The position numbers and the translations under genes were made by a program. Under the pieces are notes generated by a model. The model searched no databases, was not told where the DNA came from, and saw only the letters and a program-made list of their open reading frames with translations. From Aquamicrobium zhengzhouense (GTDB lineage Bacteria; Pseudomonadota; Alphaproteobacteria; Rhizobiales; Rhizobiaceae), in assembly GCF_016124105.1 (NCBI RefSeq), contig NZ_JADGMQ010000017.1, positions 23,910 to 87,909 on the forward strand: a DNA stretch of 64,000 nucleotides, given 5' to 3'. This document shows, in pieces, positions 43,841 through 53,205 of the stretch (positions are counted from its first letter, which is position 1; each line of letters opens with the position of its first letter).

Positions 43841-45498
43841 TGGCGACACCTACTCCATCAAACAGCGACAATCTCCTCGAGATCCGAAACCTGAAGATCG
43901 AGGCCACCAGCTATCCGCCTGGCGAACCTCCGCGCGACATCACCATCGTCCACGGCGTTTCGCTGTCGCTCAAGCGCGGCAGGGTGCTCGGACTGATCGG
44001 AGAATCCGGAGCTGGCAAGTCAACGATCGGCCTGTCTTCGATGGCCTACGGACGCGGCGGTGTGCGCATCACCGGCGGCGAGGTGCTGCTGAATGGCCGC
44101 GACATTCTGAAATCCGGCAGAGGTGGCATCCGCAAGATCCGCGGTCGCGAAGTCTGCTATGTCGCGCAATCAGCTGCCGCAGCCTTCAACCCGGCTCACA
44201 AATTGATGGACCAGGTCGTGGAAGCTGCGCTTCAGCATGGGGTCGTCAATCGCGCCGAGGCTGAGGGCAGAGCGAAGGCGCTGTTTCAAAAACTCAGCCT
44301 TCCCGATCCCGAAAATATCGGCAATCGCTACCCGCATCAGGTTTCCGGTGGCCAGCTGCAGCGCGTGATGACCGCGATGGCGCTGTGCTCCGAGCCGGAC
44401 CTCATCGTTTTCGACGAACCCACCACCGCGCTCGACGTCACCACCCAGATCGACGTTCTCGCCGCGATCAAGGATGCGATCCGCGACACGGGCGTTGCTG
44501 CCCTGTACATAACACATGACCTCGCCGTCGTTGCGCAGATCGCAGACGAGATCATGGTCCTGCGACATGGAGAGCTCGTCGAATGGGGCGAGACCCAGCA
44601 GATCATCAATGAGCCGAAGCAGGATTACACACGGGATCTGGTGGCCGTCCATCAGATTGACCATAGCGAAAAAACCGCCACCTCCGCTCCGCTGCTTTCG
44701 GTCAAAAACGTGACGGCGGCCTACGCCGGGGGTGTGGTCCAGGTTCTCAAGAACGTCTCCGTCGACATACATCCCGGTCAAACGCTTGCAGTGGTCGGAG
44801 AATCCGGTTCGGGGAAGTCCACGCTCGCCCGCGCCATCACCGGGCTTCTGCCGCCAATGGAAGGCTCGATCGAGTTCGAGGGACGCACGCTGGCGAAACG
44901 CCTTTCTGATCGCAAGCGCGAGGATTTGCGCGAACTGCAAATGATCTACCAGATGGCGGACGTTGCAATGAACCCGCGCCAGACTGTGGCGGACATCATC
45001 GGTCGCCCGTTAGAGTTCTATTTCGGAATGCGCGGCAAAGAACGCGATGCACGCGTCGCCGAACTTCTTGACAAGATCGAGATGGGCAAGGGCTTTGCCG
45101 ACCGCTATCCGGCCGAACTGTCAGGTGGCCAAAAGCAGCGCGTCTGCATTGCCCGCGCGCTCGCCGCCAAGCCAAAGCTGATTATCTGCGATGAAGTCAC
45201 GTCCGCGCTTGATCCCCTGGTGGCAAATGGCATCCTGCGTCTCCTCCTTGACCTCCAAGCCGAAGAAGACGTTGCCTACCTCTTCATCACGCATGACCTT
45301 GCAACGGTGAAGTCGATCGCTGACTCCATCGCGGTCATGTATCGCGGCGAAGTGGTGCGCTACGGGCCGAAGTCCAAGGTCCTGACGCCGCCCTTTGATG
45401 ACTACACCGACCTGCTGCTTTCCTCGGTGCCACAGATGGAAGTTGGCTGGCTCGAGAAGGCCATATCAGGCCGGCGCATGGCGAGCGCCGGCAACTAG
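43837..45498 (+). CDS. Fused two-domain ABC ATPase (DppD-DppF type)
   Basis: A 553-residue cytoplasmic ATPase with two complete ABC domains in one chain, replacing the usual separate DppD and DppF. Domain 1 (about residues 8-270) has Walker A GESGAGKST, signature VSGGQLQRV and Walker B LIVFDEPTTALD; domain 2 (about 285-540) has Walker A GESGSGKST, signature LSGGQKQRV and Walker B LIICDEVTSALD. Both sites look catalytically competent. It energises uptake through the two permeases encoded just before. Start ATG at 43837 (or 43840) overlaps the permease stop. A strong terminator follows. Confidence 0.95.
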   Translation: MMATPTPSNSDNLLEIRNLKIEATSYPPGEPPRDITIVHGVSLSLKRGRVLGLIGESGAGKSTIGLSSMAYGRGGVRITGGEVLLNGRDILKSGRGGIRKIRGREVCYVAQSAAAAFNPAHKLMDQVVEAALQHGVVNRAEAEGRAKALFQKLSLPDPENIGNRYPHQVSGGQLQRVMTAMALCSEPDLIVFDEPTTALDVTTQIDVLAAIKDAIRDTGVAALYITHDLAVVAQIADEIMVLRHGELVEWGETQQIINEPKQDYTRDLVAVHQIDHSEKTATSAPLLSVKNVTAAYAGGVVQVLKNVSVDIHPGQTLAVVGESGSGKSTLARAITGLLPPMEGSIEFEGRTLAKRLSDRKREDLRELQMIYQMADVAMNPRQTVADIIGRPLEFYFGMRGKERDARVAELLDKIEMGKGFADRYPAELSGGQKQRVCIARALAAKPKLIICDEVTSALDPLVANGILRLLLDLQAEEDVAYLFITHDLATVKSIADSIAVMYRGEVVRYGPKSKVLTPPFDDYTDLLLSSVPQMEVGWLEKAISGRRMASAGN

Positions 45499-45504
45499 AA
45501 ATCA

Positions 45505-45537
45505 GCCTGCGCCCCGTCAGGAAGCGCAGGCTTTTTT
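45505..45537 (+). terminator. Rho-independent terminator of the ABC transporter operon
   Basis: GCCTGCGC (45505-45512), an eleven-base loop and GCGCAGGC (45524-45531) form a perfect 8-bp stem followed by TTTTTT (45532-45537). It lies five bases before the stop of the converging second binding-protein gene and may form a weaker hairpin there too. Confidence 0.92.
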
Positions 45538-45541
45538 CATC

Positions 45542-47131
45542 CTACTCCTGGAGCCAGCACTTGAAGGGCGCGCGCCCGTACATGAGCTCTCCCGCCGGGT
45601 GTGGGGTGAAGCCACCTACCTTGTTTGAGACCGCGTCCACCCAATCGTTGAACACCGGGATGATCGCGCCGCCCTCATCTCGCACCATCATCGCCATGTC
45701 GCGATAGATCGCCTTCCGCTTGACATCGTCCAATTCCGCGCGCGCAGCGATGACCTTCGCGTCAAATTCTGGACGCCGAAAACGCGTCTCATTCCAATCT
45801 GCGCTCGAGACATAGGCAGTCGAATATTGCTGGTCTTGCGTTGGCCTGCCGATCCAGTAGGACGCGGAGAAAGGCGACGTATTCCACACTTCCGCCCAGT
45901 AGCCATCGCCTGGCATCCGCTGAACGTCCAGCTTGATCCCCGCCTGCTCAGCGCTCTGTTGAAAAAGAAGCGCCGCATCGACCGCGCCGGGGAAGGCGAC
46001 GTCGGAAGTCTGCAAGGCAATCGGCCCGTCATGGCCTGACTTCTTGAAGTGGAAGGCAGCCTTGTCAGGGTCATATACCCGCTGCTCGATATCCTCCGAG
46101 AAATACGCATAGGCCGAGTTTACCGGGATGTCATTGCCGACAGTTCCGTAGCCACCCAGGATCTTTTCCAGGATCGCCTCGCGGTCGATCGCGTATTTCA
46201 GCGCCAGCCGCAGATCATTATCGTCGAACGGCGGTGTGATGCACTGCATGGCAAACGTGTAATGCGCACTGCCGGTGATGTTCTGGATCGACACGTTGGG
46301 CAGGCGCTTGATGAAGTCCACAACCTTCGGCTCGACCCGGTTCATCAGGTGAACCTGACCAGACTGGATCGCAGCAAACCTTGCGGCAGTGTCGTTGATG
46401 ACGATGATCTCGACTTGCTCGGCATGGCCGCGCTCGTCGGACGCCCAGTAATTTTCGTAGCGTGCGGCGATCTCACGGACACCAGGCTCGTGTGACCCGA
46501 TATTGTAGGGTCCTGTCCCGATCCCCGCTTCGGGGTTATCCATGCCGCCATTGGGCTGGATGATGAGGTGATAGTCGGTCAGCAAATATGGAAGGTCGGC
46601 GTTGGGCTCCTTCAGCGTGACGATGAATTCATCGCCACTGGCTTCCAGACGGTCGATGCCGCCGAGAATGCCAAGCGCACCGGAACGGCTGCTCTCACCT
46701 GCATGCCGCTCGATCGTCGCGCGCACGTCTTCAGCTTCAAGTTCCTTGCCGTTGTGGAATGTGACGCCTTTGCGGATCTTGAATGTCCAGACTTTCGCGT
46801 CGGGCGATGCGCCATATTCGGTGGCAAGGTAGGGGACGAGCGTGCCATCCTCTGCCACATCCAGCAGTTTCTCACCCCAACAGCGGGCAAATACGCCCTT
46901 GACCTGATTGTTGATCGCAGCCGGATCAAGACCATCGCTGGATTCGCCGCCAACCATGCCGATGCGCAAGGTGCCACCCTTAATCGGGCCAGCGGCTCTG
47001 GCTGCGTTTGAAAGGAGCATCGAAGCGCTCGATGCAGCCACGCCGAGCGCAGCGGCCCGGCCGAGGAATGCGCGTCGGCTCAAACGCTGCCGAGCAGCAA
47101 GTTGGGCGAGGTAGTTCAGTTCGTCCTGCAT
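45542..47131 (-). CDS. Peptide-type ABC transporter substrate-binding protein (second copy)
   Basis: A 529-residue periplasmic binding protein of family 5, clearly paralogous to the one at 40451 along its whole length (shared SRR-FLGRAAALGV signal, FKIRKG-TFHNGK, LLTDYHL-IQPNGG, DVAFPGAVDAA, SYW-GRPTQD). It has a twin-arginine signal cut after ARAAG. GGGAGGAAATGAGTC precedes the ATG at 47131. It lies 16 bases downstream of the alpha/beta hydrolase gene on the minus strand, so it is the last gene of the carnitine-type operon, and it converges with the only matching permease/ATPase genes. Divergence is high at the end of the C-terminal lobe, so a different ligand is likely. Confidence 0.92.
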   Translation of the reverse strand: MQDELNYLAQLAARQRLSRRAFLGRAAALGVAASSASMLLSNAARAAGPIKGGTLRIGMVGGESSDGLDPAAINNQVKGVFARCWGEKLLDVAEDGTLVPYLATEYGASPDAKVWTFKIRKGVTFHNGKELEAEDVRATIERHAGESSRSGALGILGGIDRLEASGDEFIVTLKEPNADLPYLLTDYHLIIQPNGGMDNPEAGIGTGPYNIGSHEPGVREIAARYENYWASDERGHAEQVEIIVINDTAARFAAIQSGQVHLMNRVEPKVVDFIKRLPNVSIQNITGSAHYTFAMQCITPPFDDNDLRLALKYAIDREAILEKILGGYGTVGNDIPVNSAYAYFSEDIEQRVYDPDKAAFHFKKSGHDGPIALQTSDVAFPGAVDAALLFQQSAEQAGIKLDVQRMPGDGYWAEVWNTSPFSASYWIGRPTQDQQYSTAYVSSADWNETRFRRPEFDAKVIAARAELDDVKRKAIYRDMAMMVRDEGGAIIPVFNDWVDAVSNKVGGFTPHPAGELMYGRAPFKCWLQE

Positions 47132-47147
47132 GACTCATTTCCTCCCA

Positions 47148-48089
47148 TTAATACGGCCACTCGCCCCGGCCCAAATCACGGATCGCCCCCACAATTCGCG
47201 AAAAACTTTGGCTGGCGCGCTCCGACGAATGACGTGCACGCAGATAGCCGTGCACAAGACCCGCTTCGTTGAACCAGCGCGCCTTTCCACCAGCGGCGGA
47301 AACCCTCTCACAGTAGATCTGTCCGTCATCGGCCAGCGGATCGCATTCGGCTGTAATCACGACGGTCGGCGGCAACCGGGCAAATTCCTCGTCCACCAAG
47401 GGCGCAAAGGTGGGATCCGTGTCGACGTTAAGCCCACCCGCCCGCATCTCCCGGTAGTAGTCCATGTCGCGCACGCTCAGGAGCGGTGCATCGGCATGCT
47501 CCAGATAGGAGCCCCGACCAAGCTGGCCGCAAAGCCCGGGGTAGATGAGGACCTGCCCAATCGGAGGGTGTTCTGCCTGCCGGGTGGCATGGGAGACGCA
47601 TGCGGCAAGATTTCCGCCAGCCGAGTCGCCCGCCAACAAGACGGGTCGACCATAAGTTGCGACGGCCCATTCGAATGCGGCTAGGGCGTCCTCGTACGCT
47701 GCCGGATGCGTGAACTCCGGCACAAGACGGTAGTCGACCGAGACCACTTCGAAGCCCGTCCCCTTGCATATTTCGGCACAGACATCGTCGTGGCTTTCCA
47801 GGCCACCAAGGATGAAGCCACCTCCATGGGTATAGAGGACAACTGCGTCGTCGCTTGGTTCTTCGCTGCGGTAGATGCGGATTGGGATTTTATGGGTCGA
47901 AGTCTCAATCGACGTGTCCTGCGCAGAGACACCAGCAGGATAGCCTGCGTGAAACGCCTTGCACATCTCGTCATAGGTGCGGCGCTGTTCTTCTATTGTC
48001 CGGTCAACCGCATCGACCGGATAGAAACTATTGGTGCGGTCAATGAACGCCCAGATTTCTGCGTCGATCAGCTTCCTGTAATCAGGCAT
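47148..48089 (-). CDS. Alpha/beta hydrolase of the hormone-sensitive lipase family
   Basis: A 313-residue cytoplasmic esterase/thioesterase-type hydrolase. The HSL-family HGGG oxyanion motif is in LYTHGGGFILGGLESHDDVC (about residue 88), the nucleophile Ser in GDSAGGNLAACVSH, the acid in ITAECDPLADDGQIYC and the His in NEAGLVHGYLRAR. ATG 48089 is chosen because GGGGAGGTGAA precedes it and it lies one base after the dehydratase stop. In the carnitine-type operon it could hydrolyse O-acylcarnitines or a carnitinyl/betainyl thioester; no experimental basis is seen for either. Family is sure, substrate is inference. Confidence 0.88.
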   Translation of the reverse strand: MPDYRKLIDAEIWAFIDRTNSFYPVDAVDRTIEEQRRTYDEMCKAFHAGYPAGVSAQDTSIETSTHKIPIRIYRSEEPSDDAVVLYTHGGGFILGGLESHDDVCAEICKGTGFEVVSVDYRLVPEFTHPAAYEDALAAFEWAVATYGRPVLLAGDSAGGNLAACVSHATRQAEHPPIGQVLIYPGLCGQLGRGSYLEHADAPLLSVRDMDYYREMRAGGLNVDTDPTFAPLVDEEFARLPPTVVITAECDPLADDGQIYCERVSAAGGKARWFNEAGLVHGYLRARHSSERASQSFSRIVGAIRDLGRGEWPY

Positions 48090-48090
48090 T

Positions 48091-48873
48091 TCACCTCCCC
48101 TTCCAGACCGGATCGCGCTTCTCGGCAAAGGCCTTGAAGCCTTCCAGATTGTCTTCCGAAGCGTAGAGTTCATCGACTGTCCGGAATTGGCGCTTGGTGA
48201 CCCAGTTCATCGCCTCCTGAAATTCCATTGCCTCTGCACGCCGTGCGACTTCCTTGATGGCGGCGAAAACCAGCGGCGGTCCGCTCGCGAGGAGCCGCGC
48301 CACATCCCAAACGCGTTCTTCGAGCTGGCTTGCCGGATGGACTTCGTTGACGAGGCCCCATCGCTGCGCCTCCAGGGCGTCCATCCAACGGCCTGTCAGA
48401 AGCAGGTCCATCGCGACATGGTAGGGAATGCGTTTAGGCAGCTTGATCGTTGCCGCGTCAGCGAGCGTTCCTGCCTTGATCTCAGGAAGTGCGAAGGACG
48501 AGGTTTCGGACGCGTAGATCAGGTCGCAAGAGAGCGCGAGTTCAAAGCCGCCCCCAACCGCCATTCCGTGAACACAGGCTATCACGGGCTTGTTGAGGTC
48601 CCGCAACTCCTGCAGGCCACCAAAACCGCCGACGCCGTAATCCCCATCCACAGCATCGCCATTTGCCGCCGCCTTGAGGTCCCAGCCAGCGGAAAAGAAC
48701 TTGTCGCCCGCTGTTTTGACGATCGCCACCCGCAGACTGGCGTCATCCCGGAACGCCTTGAATGTCTCGCCCATCAGCCGGCTAGTCGCCAGGTCAATGG
48801 CGTTGGCCTTTGGCCGGTCAAGGGTGACTTCAAGGATCGCACCGTCCCGGTGCGTCTTCACAACGTCGTTCAT
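48091..48873 (-). CDS. caiD: Carnitinyl-CoA dehydratase (enoyl-CoA hydratase family)
   Basis: A 260-residue crotonase-fold enzyme closely resembling CaiD, which interconverts crotonobetainyl-CoA and L-carnitinyl-CoA. The oxyanion-hole strands FFSAGWDLKAAANGDAVDGD and HGMAVGGGFELALSCDLIYA and the Glu-bearing FALPEIKAGTLADAATI are present, and GGFGGLQELRDLNKPVIACV is a CaiD-type stretch. GGGAGGATTAG precedes the ATG at 48873. It lies between the ADP-forming CoA ligase and hydrolase genes, spaced one base from the latter. General enoyl-CoA hydration cannot be excluded, but the neighbouring carnitine dehydrogenase favours the carnitine role. Confidence 0.88.
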   Translation of the reverse strand: MNDVVKTHRDGAILEVTLDRPKANAIDLATSRLMGETFKAFRDDASLRVAIVKTAGDKFFSAGWDLKAAANGDAVDGDYGVGGFGGLQELRDLNKPVIACVHGMAVGGGFELALSCDLIYASETSSFALPEIKAGTLADAATIKLPKRIPYHVAMDLLLTGRWMDALEAQRWGLVNEVHPASQLEERVWDVARLLASGPPLVFAAIKEVARRAEAMEFQEAMNWVTKRQFRTVDELYASEDNLEGFKAFAEKRDPVWKGR

Positions 48874-51018
48874 CTAATCCTCCCTGGTCACCAGCAGTGC
48901 ATCTGCAATCCAGGCACCCTTGCCCGTTTCGCAGACGATCAGCGGGTTGATGTCGAGTTCCTCGAGTTGATCCGCATGTTCGAGGGCAAAGTCGGCAATG
49001 CCTTTCACGACAGCGACAGCAGCTTCGAGATCGGCTTTAGGCCGACCACGATACCCATCGAGCAGCGCGAACATGCGCAGGCCTTTGAGGGCTTGTTCGA
49101 TGTCGTCGGTGTTGGCAGGAAGCAGGATTGTGGCGCTGTCTTGCAAAAGCTCGACAAGCACGCCGCCGATGCCGACGGTCATGACCGGACCAAACAGTGG
49201 ATCGCGCGTGACACCAACAATCAGTTCGGCCACACCACCGGACACCATCTTCTCAACGTAAAGGTCAGTGCCCAGATGGCTGAGGGCGGTGACGGCGCTC
49301 GCCAACGCATGTGCGTCGGCAAGGTTCAGCTTCACCGCGCCAACTTCGGATTTGTGAGCAATGCCCAGCGCTTTTAGCGCAACCGGGTAGCCGATCTGTT
49401 CGGCGGCCTCTACGGCAGAGGATGCATCCGCAACGCCCCCCATTGGGACTGGCAGTCCAGCCTCCCGCAGCATCGACTTCGCAACCGCTTCATCTTGCAT
49501 CGCGATGGTTCTTGCGCACCCATCTACGAGCTTGGGCGTGGTGGCGAAGTCCCGCTGATCATTCTTCTGCCAATTCGTTCCGATGAAGGCAGCCGCTTCG
49601 GCGGCGTCCAGCGCTTCGGCAATACCAGCCAGCGGTACTATCCCGGCGTCGAGTAGCCGGTCCGAATAGTCCTCCGGCAGGTTTTCCGGCATCGAGGCAA
49701 CCACCGCACCTTTCGCGCGATTGGTCTTGAGCGCCTCGCCAAATGCAGCGATTGCCGGCCACCAATCTTCATCCGAGCAACGGTCATTACGCGGAAAATC
49801 TAGGATCAGAAGATTGAGGTCGAACCCGCCTGACACCATTGCGGTGAAGCTTGCCGTCATCGATGGCTGATCGTTCCAGATGAAGGTGTGATAGTCGAGC
49901 GGATTGGCGATGGCGACCAGCGGCCCGAGAGTCTGACGGACGCGGTCAATATGATCGGGGCAGAGCGGCGGAAAACCGATGCTGCGCCTACCTTCAGCAG
50001 CGTCTGCCATCACCGAGGCCTCGCCCCCCGAACAGCTCATCGATGACAATCGGCCACCCCTGAGTGGCCCGATCGCGTGCAGAAGCTTGAGCGTTTCGAG
50101 AAAAGACGGGATGGAGTTCACCCGCGCAATACCAAGCCGGCGCAAGAATGCATCCGAAGCTGCATCCGAACCCGCCAGCGACGCCGTATGCGAGATTGTC
50201 GCCTTGCGAGCCGCTTCAGAGCGACCGACCTTCATGGCGACGATTGGCTTGCCTAGTTCGCGGGCGCGCCTCGCCAGACGCGCAAAGCCTTCGACGCTGT
50301 CGAAACCCTCGATATGGAGCCCGAGCGCGGTTACCCGTTCATCTTCGATGAGCCCCAGCGCCATTTCCGAAAGACCGGTCTGCGCCTGATTGCCGCCGGT
50401 CATCACATAGGCGACTGGCAAGCCACGTCGCTGCATCGTCAGATTGATGGCGATGTTGGACGATTGGGTCAGGATTGCAGCGCCCTTGCCGCCCTGCGGA
50501 AGACGCTGGCCTCCATGTTGATCCGGCCAGAGCAACGCCCCGTCGGCGTAATTTATCAGCCCATAGCAATTCGGGCCGATGACCGGCATGTTCCCCGCAG
50601 CCGCGATCAGCTCCCGCTGCAGACGTTCACCGTCAGCATCTTCTGCGCCAGATTCCAGAAAGCCCGCAGCAAAGCAGATTGCGCCGCCTGCGCCCATCGC
50701 CCCAAGACCACGAACAATGTCGATTGTCAGGTAGCGATTGACGCCGATGAAAGTCGCATCCGGCGGCGCCGGCAGATCGGCAATACTGCCAAACGCTTTG
50801 ACGCCAGAGATTTCTGAACGCGTCGGATGAACGGGCCAGATCTGCCCGTCAAAACCCATCTTGAGGCATTCGCGCACCACATTCGGCGCAAAGCCGCCGC
50901 CACCGATGACAGCTATAGTCTTCGGCCGCAGCAACCGCTCCAGCCGGTGCGTGCCCGCAAAAGGTGCCGCAGTTACGGATTGTGCTTCTGACAGACGGTC
51001 TCCCCCCCGAACCGCCAT
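48874..51018 (-). CDS. ADP-forming acyl-CoA ligase (acetate-CoA ligase family)
   Basis: A 714-residue NDP-forming acyl-CoA synthetase in one chain. The N-terminal CoA-binding domain starts at LLRPKTIAVIGGGGFAPNVV (about residues 30-170), followed by succinyl-CoA-ligase-like domains (GAAILTQSSNIAINLTMQRR, the phospho-His region AARKATISHTASLAGSDAAS with His) and a C-terminal ATP-grasp domain (about 500-710; GYPVALKALGIAHKSEVGAV, FGPVMTVGIGGVLVELLQDS). It would activate an acid reversibly. In this operon the acid is probably gamma-butyrobetaine, crotonobetaine or carnitine, in place of the AMP-forming CaiC. ATG 51018 follows GGAGG, one base after the dehydrogenase stop; the longer frame is an artefact. 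Confidence 0.9.
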   Translation of the reverse strand: MAVRGGDRLSEAQSVTAAPFAGTHRLERLLRPKTIAVIGGGGFAPNVVRECLKMGFDGQIWPVHPTRSEISGVKAFGSIADLPAPPDATFIGVNRYLTIDIVRGLGAMGAGGAICFAAGFLESGAEDADGERLQRELIAAAGNMPVIGPNCYGLINYADGALLWPDQHGGQRLPQGGKGAAILTQSSNIAINLTMQRRGLPVAYVMTGGNQAQTGLSEMALGLIEDERVTALGLHIEGFDSVEGFARLARRARELGKPIVAMKVGRSEAARKATISHTASLAGSDAASDAFLRRLGIARVNSIPSFLETLKLLHAIGPLRGGRLSSMSCSGGEASVMADAAEGRRSIGFPPLCPDHIDRVRQTLGPLVAIANPLDYHTFIWNDQPSMTASFTAMVSGGFDLNLLILDFPRNDRCSDEDWWPAIAAFGEALKTNRAKGAVVASMPENLPEDYSDRLLDAGIVPLAGIAEALDAAEAAAFIGTNWQKNDQRDFATTPKLVDGCARTIAMQDEAVAKSMLREAGLPVPMGGVADASSAVEAAEQIGYPVALKALGIAHKSEVGAVKLNLADAHALASAVTALSHLGTDLYVEKMVSGGVAELIVGVTRDPLFGPVMTVGIGGVLVELLQDSATILLPANTDDIEQALKGLRMFALLDGYRGRPKADLEAAVAVVKGIADFALEHADQLEELDINPLIVCETGKGAWIADALLVTRED

Positions 51019-51019
51019 G

Positions 51020-52183
51020 TCAGCCTCCGACTTCGCGCAGCAGCGCCCGCGAAATGATGTGCCGCTGGATCTCGCTGGTGCCTTCCCAGATCCGCTCGAC
51101 ACGCGCGTCGCGCCAGATCCGCTCCAGGGGCAGTTCGTCCATAAGGCCCATTCCGCCATGGATCTGAATGGCTTCATCAGCCACGAAGGCCAGCATCTCC
51201 GTGGCCTTGAGCTTGGCCATTGCCATGTCCTGATCGGTGACGGTCCCGGCGTCATATTTCCAGCCAGCCTCGAGAACCATCAATTCGGCTGCCTTCAGCT
51301 CGGTCGCCATATCGGCCAGCTTGAACGAGACGCCCTGAAATTTGCCGATCTGCTGGCCGAACTGTTCCCGGCTTGCCGAATAGTCGATGGCATGGCCCAG
51401 CGCACGTTCAGCACGCCCAAGGCACGTCGCCGCTACCTGCAATCGTGTTGCACCAAGCCACGAATTTGCGACCTCGAAGCCCTTGTCTACCTCGCCAAGG
51501 ACCTGCTCCTTCGGCAGCCGGCAATCATCGAACTCAAGGACAGAGTTCGTATATCCCCGGTGCGAGACGTTTCGGTACCCGTCACGAACCGTGAAACCAG
51601 GCGTTCCTTTGTCGACGAAGAAGGCCGTGATTTTCTTGCGCTTGCCCCGTGGCGTATCCTCCTCGCCAGTTGCCATGAACACGATGGCGAAGTCGGCAAT
51701 GTCCGCGTGGCTTATGAAGTGCTTGGTGCCATTCAGGACGAAGTCATCGCCATCCTGTCGCGCTGTCGCCTTCATCCCACGCAGATCAGAACCGGCACCC
51801 GGCTCGGTCATTGCCAGGCAATCCCAGGTCTCCCCGCGAATGCACCGATAAAGGTATTTCTCCCGCTGCTCAGGGCTGCCGGCGAGAAGGATGTTGGATG
51901 GCCGCGCAACGCATGTCCAATGCAAGGCATAATTCGCCCGACCAAGCTCTTTTTCGTAAAGAAGCCAGGTCAGCGTATCGAGGCCCGCACCTCCGACGTC
52001 GACGGGCATGTTCGCCGCGTAAAGCCCGGCTTCGATTGCCTTCGCCTGAAGCTCTTTAATCAGGTCGGGCCGCAATATTCCGGTGCGTTCCACCTCGGCT
52101 TCATGCGGATAAAGTTCGTTTTCGACGAATGCTCTGGTCGTCTCGACGATGAGTCTTTGTTCCTCGGTAAGCCCAAAATCCAT
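51020..52183 (-). CDS. Acyl-CoA dehydrogenase (crotonobetainyl-CoA reductase/butyrobetainyl-CoA dehydrogenase-like)
   Basis: A 387-residue flavoprotein of the acyl-CoA dehydrogenase family, about the length of CaiA. FAD-binding and signature regions are visible: LAMTEPGAGSDLRGMKATA, NGTKHFISHADIADFAIVFM, SREQFGQQIGKFQGVSFKL, EAIQIHGGMGLMDELPLERI, and the catalytic Glu in RIWEGTSEIQRHIISRALL. It would oxidise gamma-butyrobetainyl-CoA to crotonobetainyl-CoA, handing electrons to ETF; the ETF genes are not in the window. It is spaced two bases from the carnitine dehydrogenase gene upstream and one from the CoA ligase gene downstream. Substrate is inferred from the neighbours. Confidence 0.9.
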   Translation of the reverse strand: MDFGLTEEQRLIVETTRAFVENELYPHEAEVERTGILRPDLIKELQAKAIEAGLYAANMPVDVGGAGLDTLTWLLYEKELGRANYALHWTCVARPSNILLAGSPEQREKYLYRCIRGETWDCLAMTEPGAGSDLRGMKATARQDGDDFVLNGTKHFISHADIADFAIVFMATGEEDTPRGKRKKITAFFVDKGTPGFTVRDGYRNVSHRGYTNSVLEFDDCRLPKEQVLGEVDKGFEVANSWLGATRLQVAATCLGRAERALGHAIDYSASREQFGQQIGKFQGVSFKLADMATELKAAELMVLEAGWKYDAGTVTDQDMAMAKLKATEMLAFVADEAIQIHGGMGLMDELPLERIWRDARVERIWEGTSEIQRHIISRALLREVGG

Positions 52184-52185
52184 CT

Positions 52186-53199
52186 TCAGGCCTCGTCTGG
52201 TTTTGCGCGTTGAGAAAGCTGCTCGACATAGGCGTTGTGCAGTTCGCCTGCGCCCCAGCCTCTGCCATCGTTCTGTCGGCCCAGCGCTTCCATGATCGCC
52301 ACGAGATTGTCGTCGCGGATCTTCTCAAGCTCACGGATCGACCAGCGGCCGGACTGCTCGTCCGATTGCGTCGCAATCAGCTCGACCAGTTCTTCATTGA
52401 ACTCCGGCACGTCCATCAGCTTGGTCCAGGGCCAAGAGAGGCAGGGCCCGAATTGTGCCATGAAATGCCGCATGCCCGATTCGCCGCCCGCAATGCGATA
52501 GACCTGGAACATCCCCATCTGGGCCCAGCGCAGACCGAACGAATAGCGCATGATATCGTCCAGCTCTTCAACGGAGCAGATGCCGTCCTTGATCAGCCAA
52601 AGCGCTTCACGCCACATCGCCTCAAGGAGGCGATCACCGACAAAGGCTTCGATCTCCTTGCGGATCACGACGGGCTTCATGCCGATCGACGCATAAAGCT
52701 GCTTCGCCTTCTCAATCGCATCCGCGGACGTCTTCTCGCCGCCAACTATTTCGACCAGCGGCAGGAGATAGACGGGGTTGAAGGGATGCGCGACGACCAG
52801 CCGCTCAGGATTTTTCGCTAATGCGGGCTGCATATCGCTTGGCTTGATACCGGACGTCGACGAGCCGATAATCGCATCAGGGCGAGCATTTCTGTCGATC
52901 TCCGACAGCACCTTGTGCTTGAGCTCCAGCCGCTCGGGGACGCTTTCCTGGATCAGATCTGCATCCGCTACAGCTTCTGCAATTGTCTTCACATAGGAAA
53001 TCGTGCCTTCCTTCGGCAGGCCGTCGGGAACCATGTTCTTGTAGGCCCGGCGTGCGCCCTCAATGACCTCCGATACCTTCCTCTCCGCCTCCGGGTCGGG
53101 ATCGAACAAGGCAACGTCAATTCCATTAAGAGCCAGCCGGGCAACCCATCCGGCTCCGATCACGCCACCACCGATGCAGGCTGCTTTCTTGATCATCAT
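52186..53199 (-). CDS. L-Carnitine 3-dehydrogenase, short form
   Basis: A 337-residue NAD-dependent 3-hydroxyacyl-type dehydrogenase that oxidises L-carnitine to 3-dehydrocarnitine. The Rossmann motif AACIGGGVIGAGWVARLALN is at the N-terminus; VQESVPERLELKH-type residues (LIQESVPERLELKHKVLSEI), the catalytic SSTSGIKPSDMQPAL, HPFNPVYLLPLVEIVGGEKT and the C-terminal helical domain follow. Rhizobial carnitine dehydrogenases are often longer, with a fused thioesterase for betainyl-CoA as I recall; that part is missing here. Located between the BKACE cleavage enzyme gene (six bases upstream) and the acyl-CoA dehydrogenase. Confidence 0.9.
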   Translation of the reverse strand: MMIKKAACIGGGVIGAGWVARLALNGIDVALFDPDPEAERKVSEVIEGARRAYKNMVPDGLPKEGTISYVKTIAEAVADADLIQESVPERLELKHKVLSEIDRNARPDAIIGSSTSGIKPSDMQPALAKNPERLVVAHPFNPVYLLPLVEIVGGEKTSADAIEKAKQLYASIGMKPVVIRKEIEAFVGDRLLEAMWREALWLIKDGICSVEELDDIMRYSFGLRWAQMGMFQVYRIAGGESGMRHFMAQFGPCLSWPWTKLMDVPEFNEELVELIATQSDEQSGRWSIRELEKIRDDNLVAIMEALGRQNDGRGWGAGELHNAYVEQLSQRAKPDEA

Positions 53200-53205
53200 G
53201 ATCCC

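Noticed and set aside
48187..49377. Long plus-strand frame opposite caiD and the CoA ligase
   Set aside because: Shadow of well-supported minus-strand genes.
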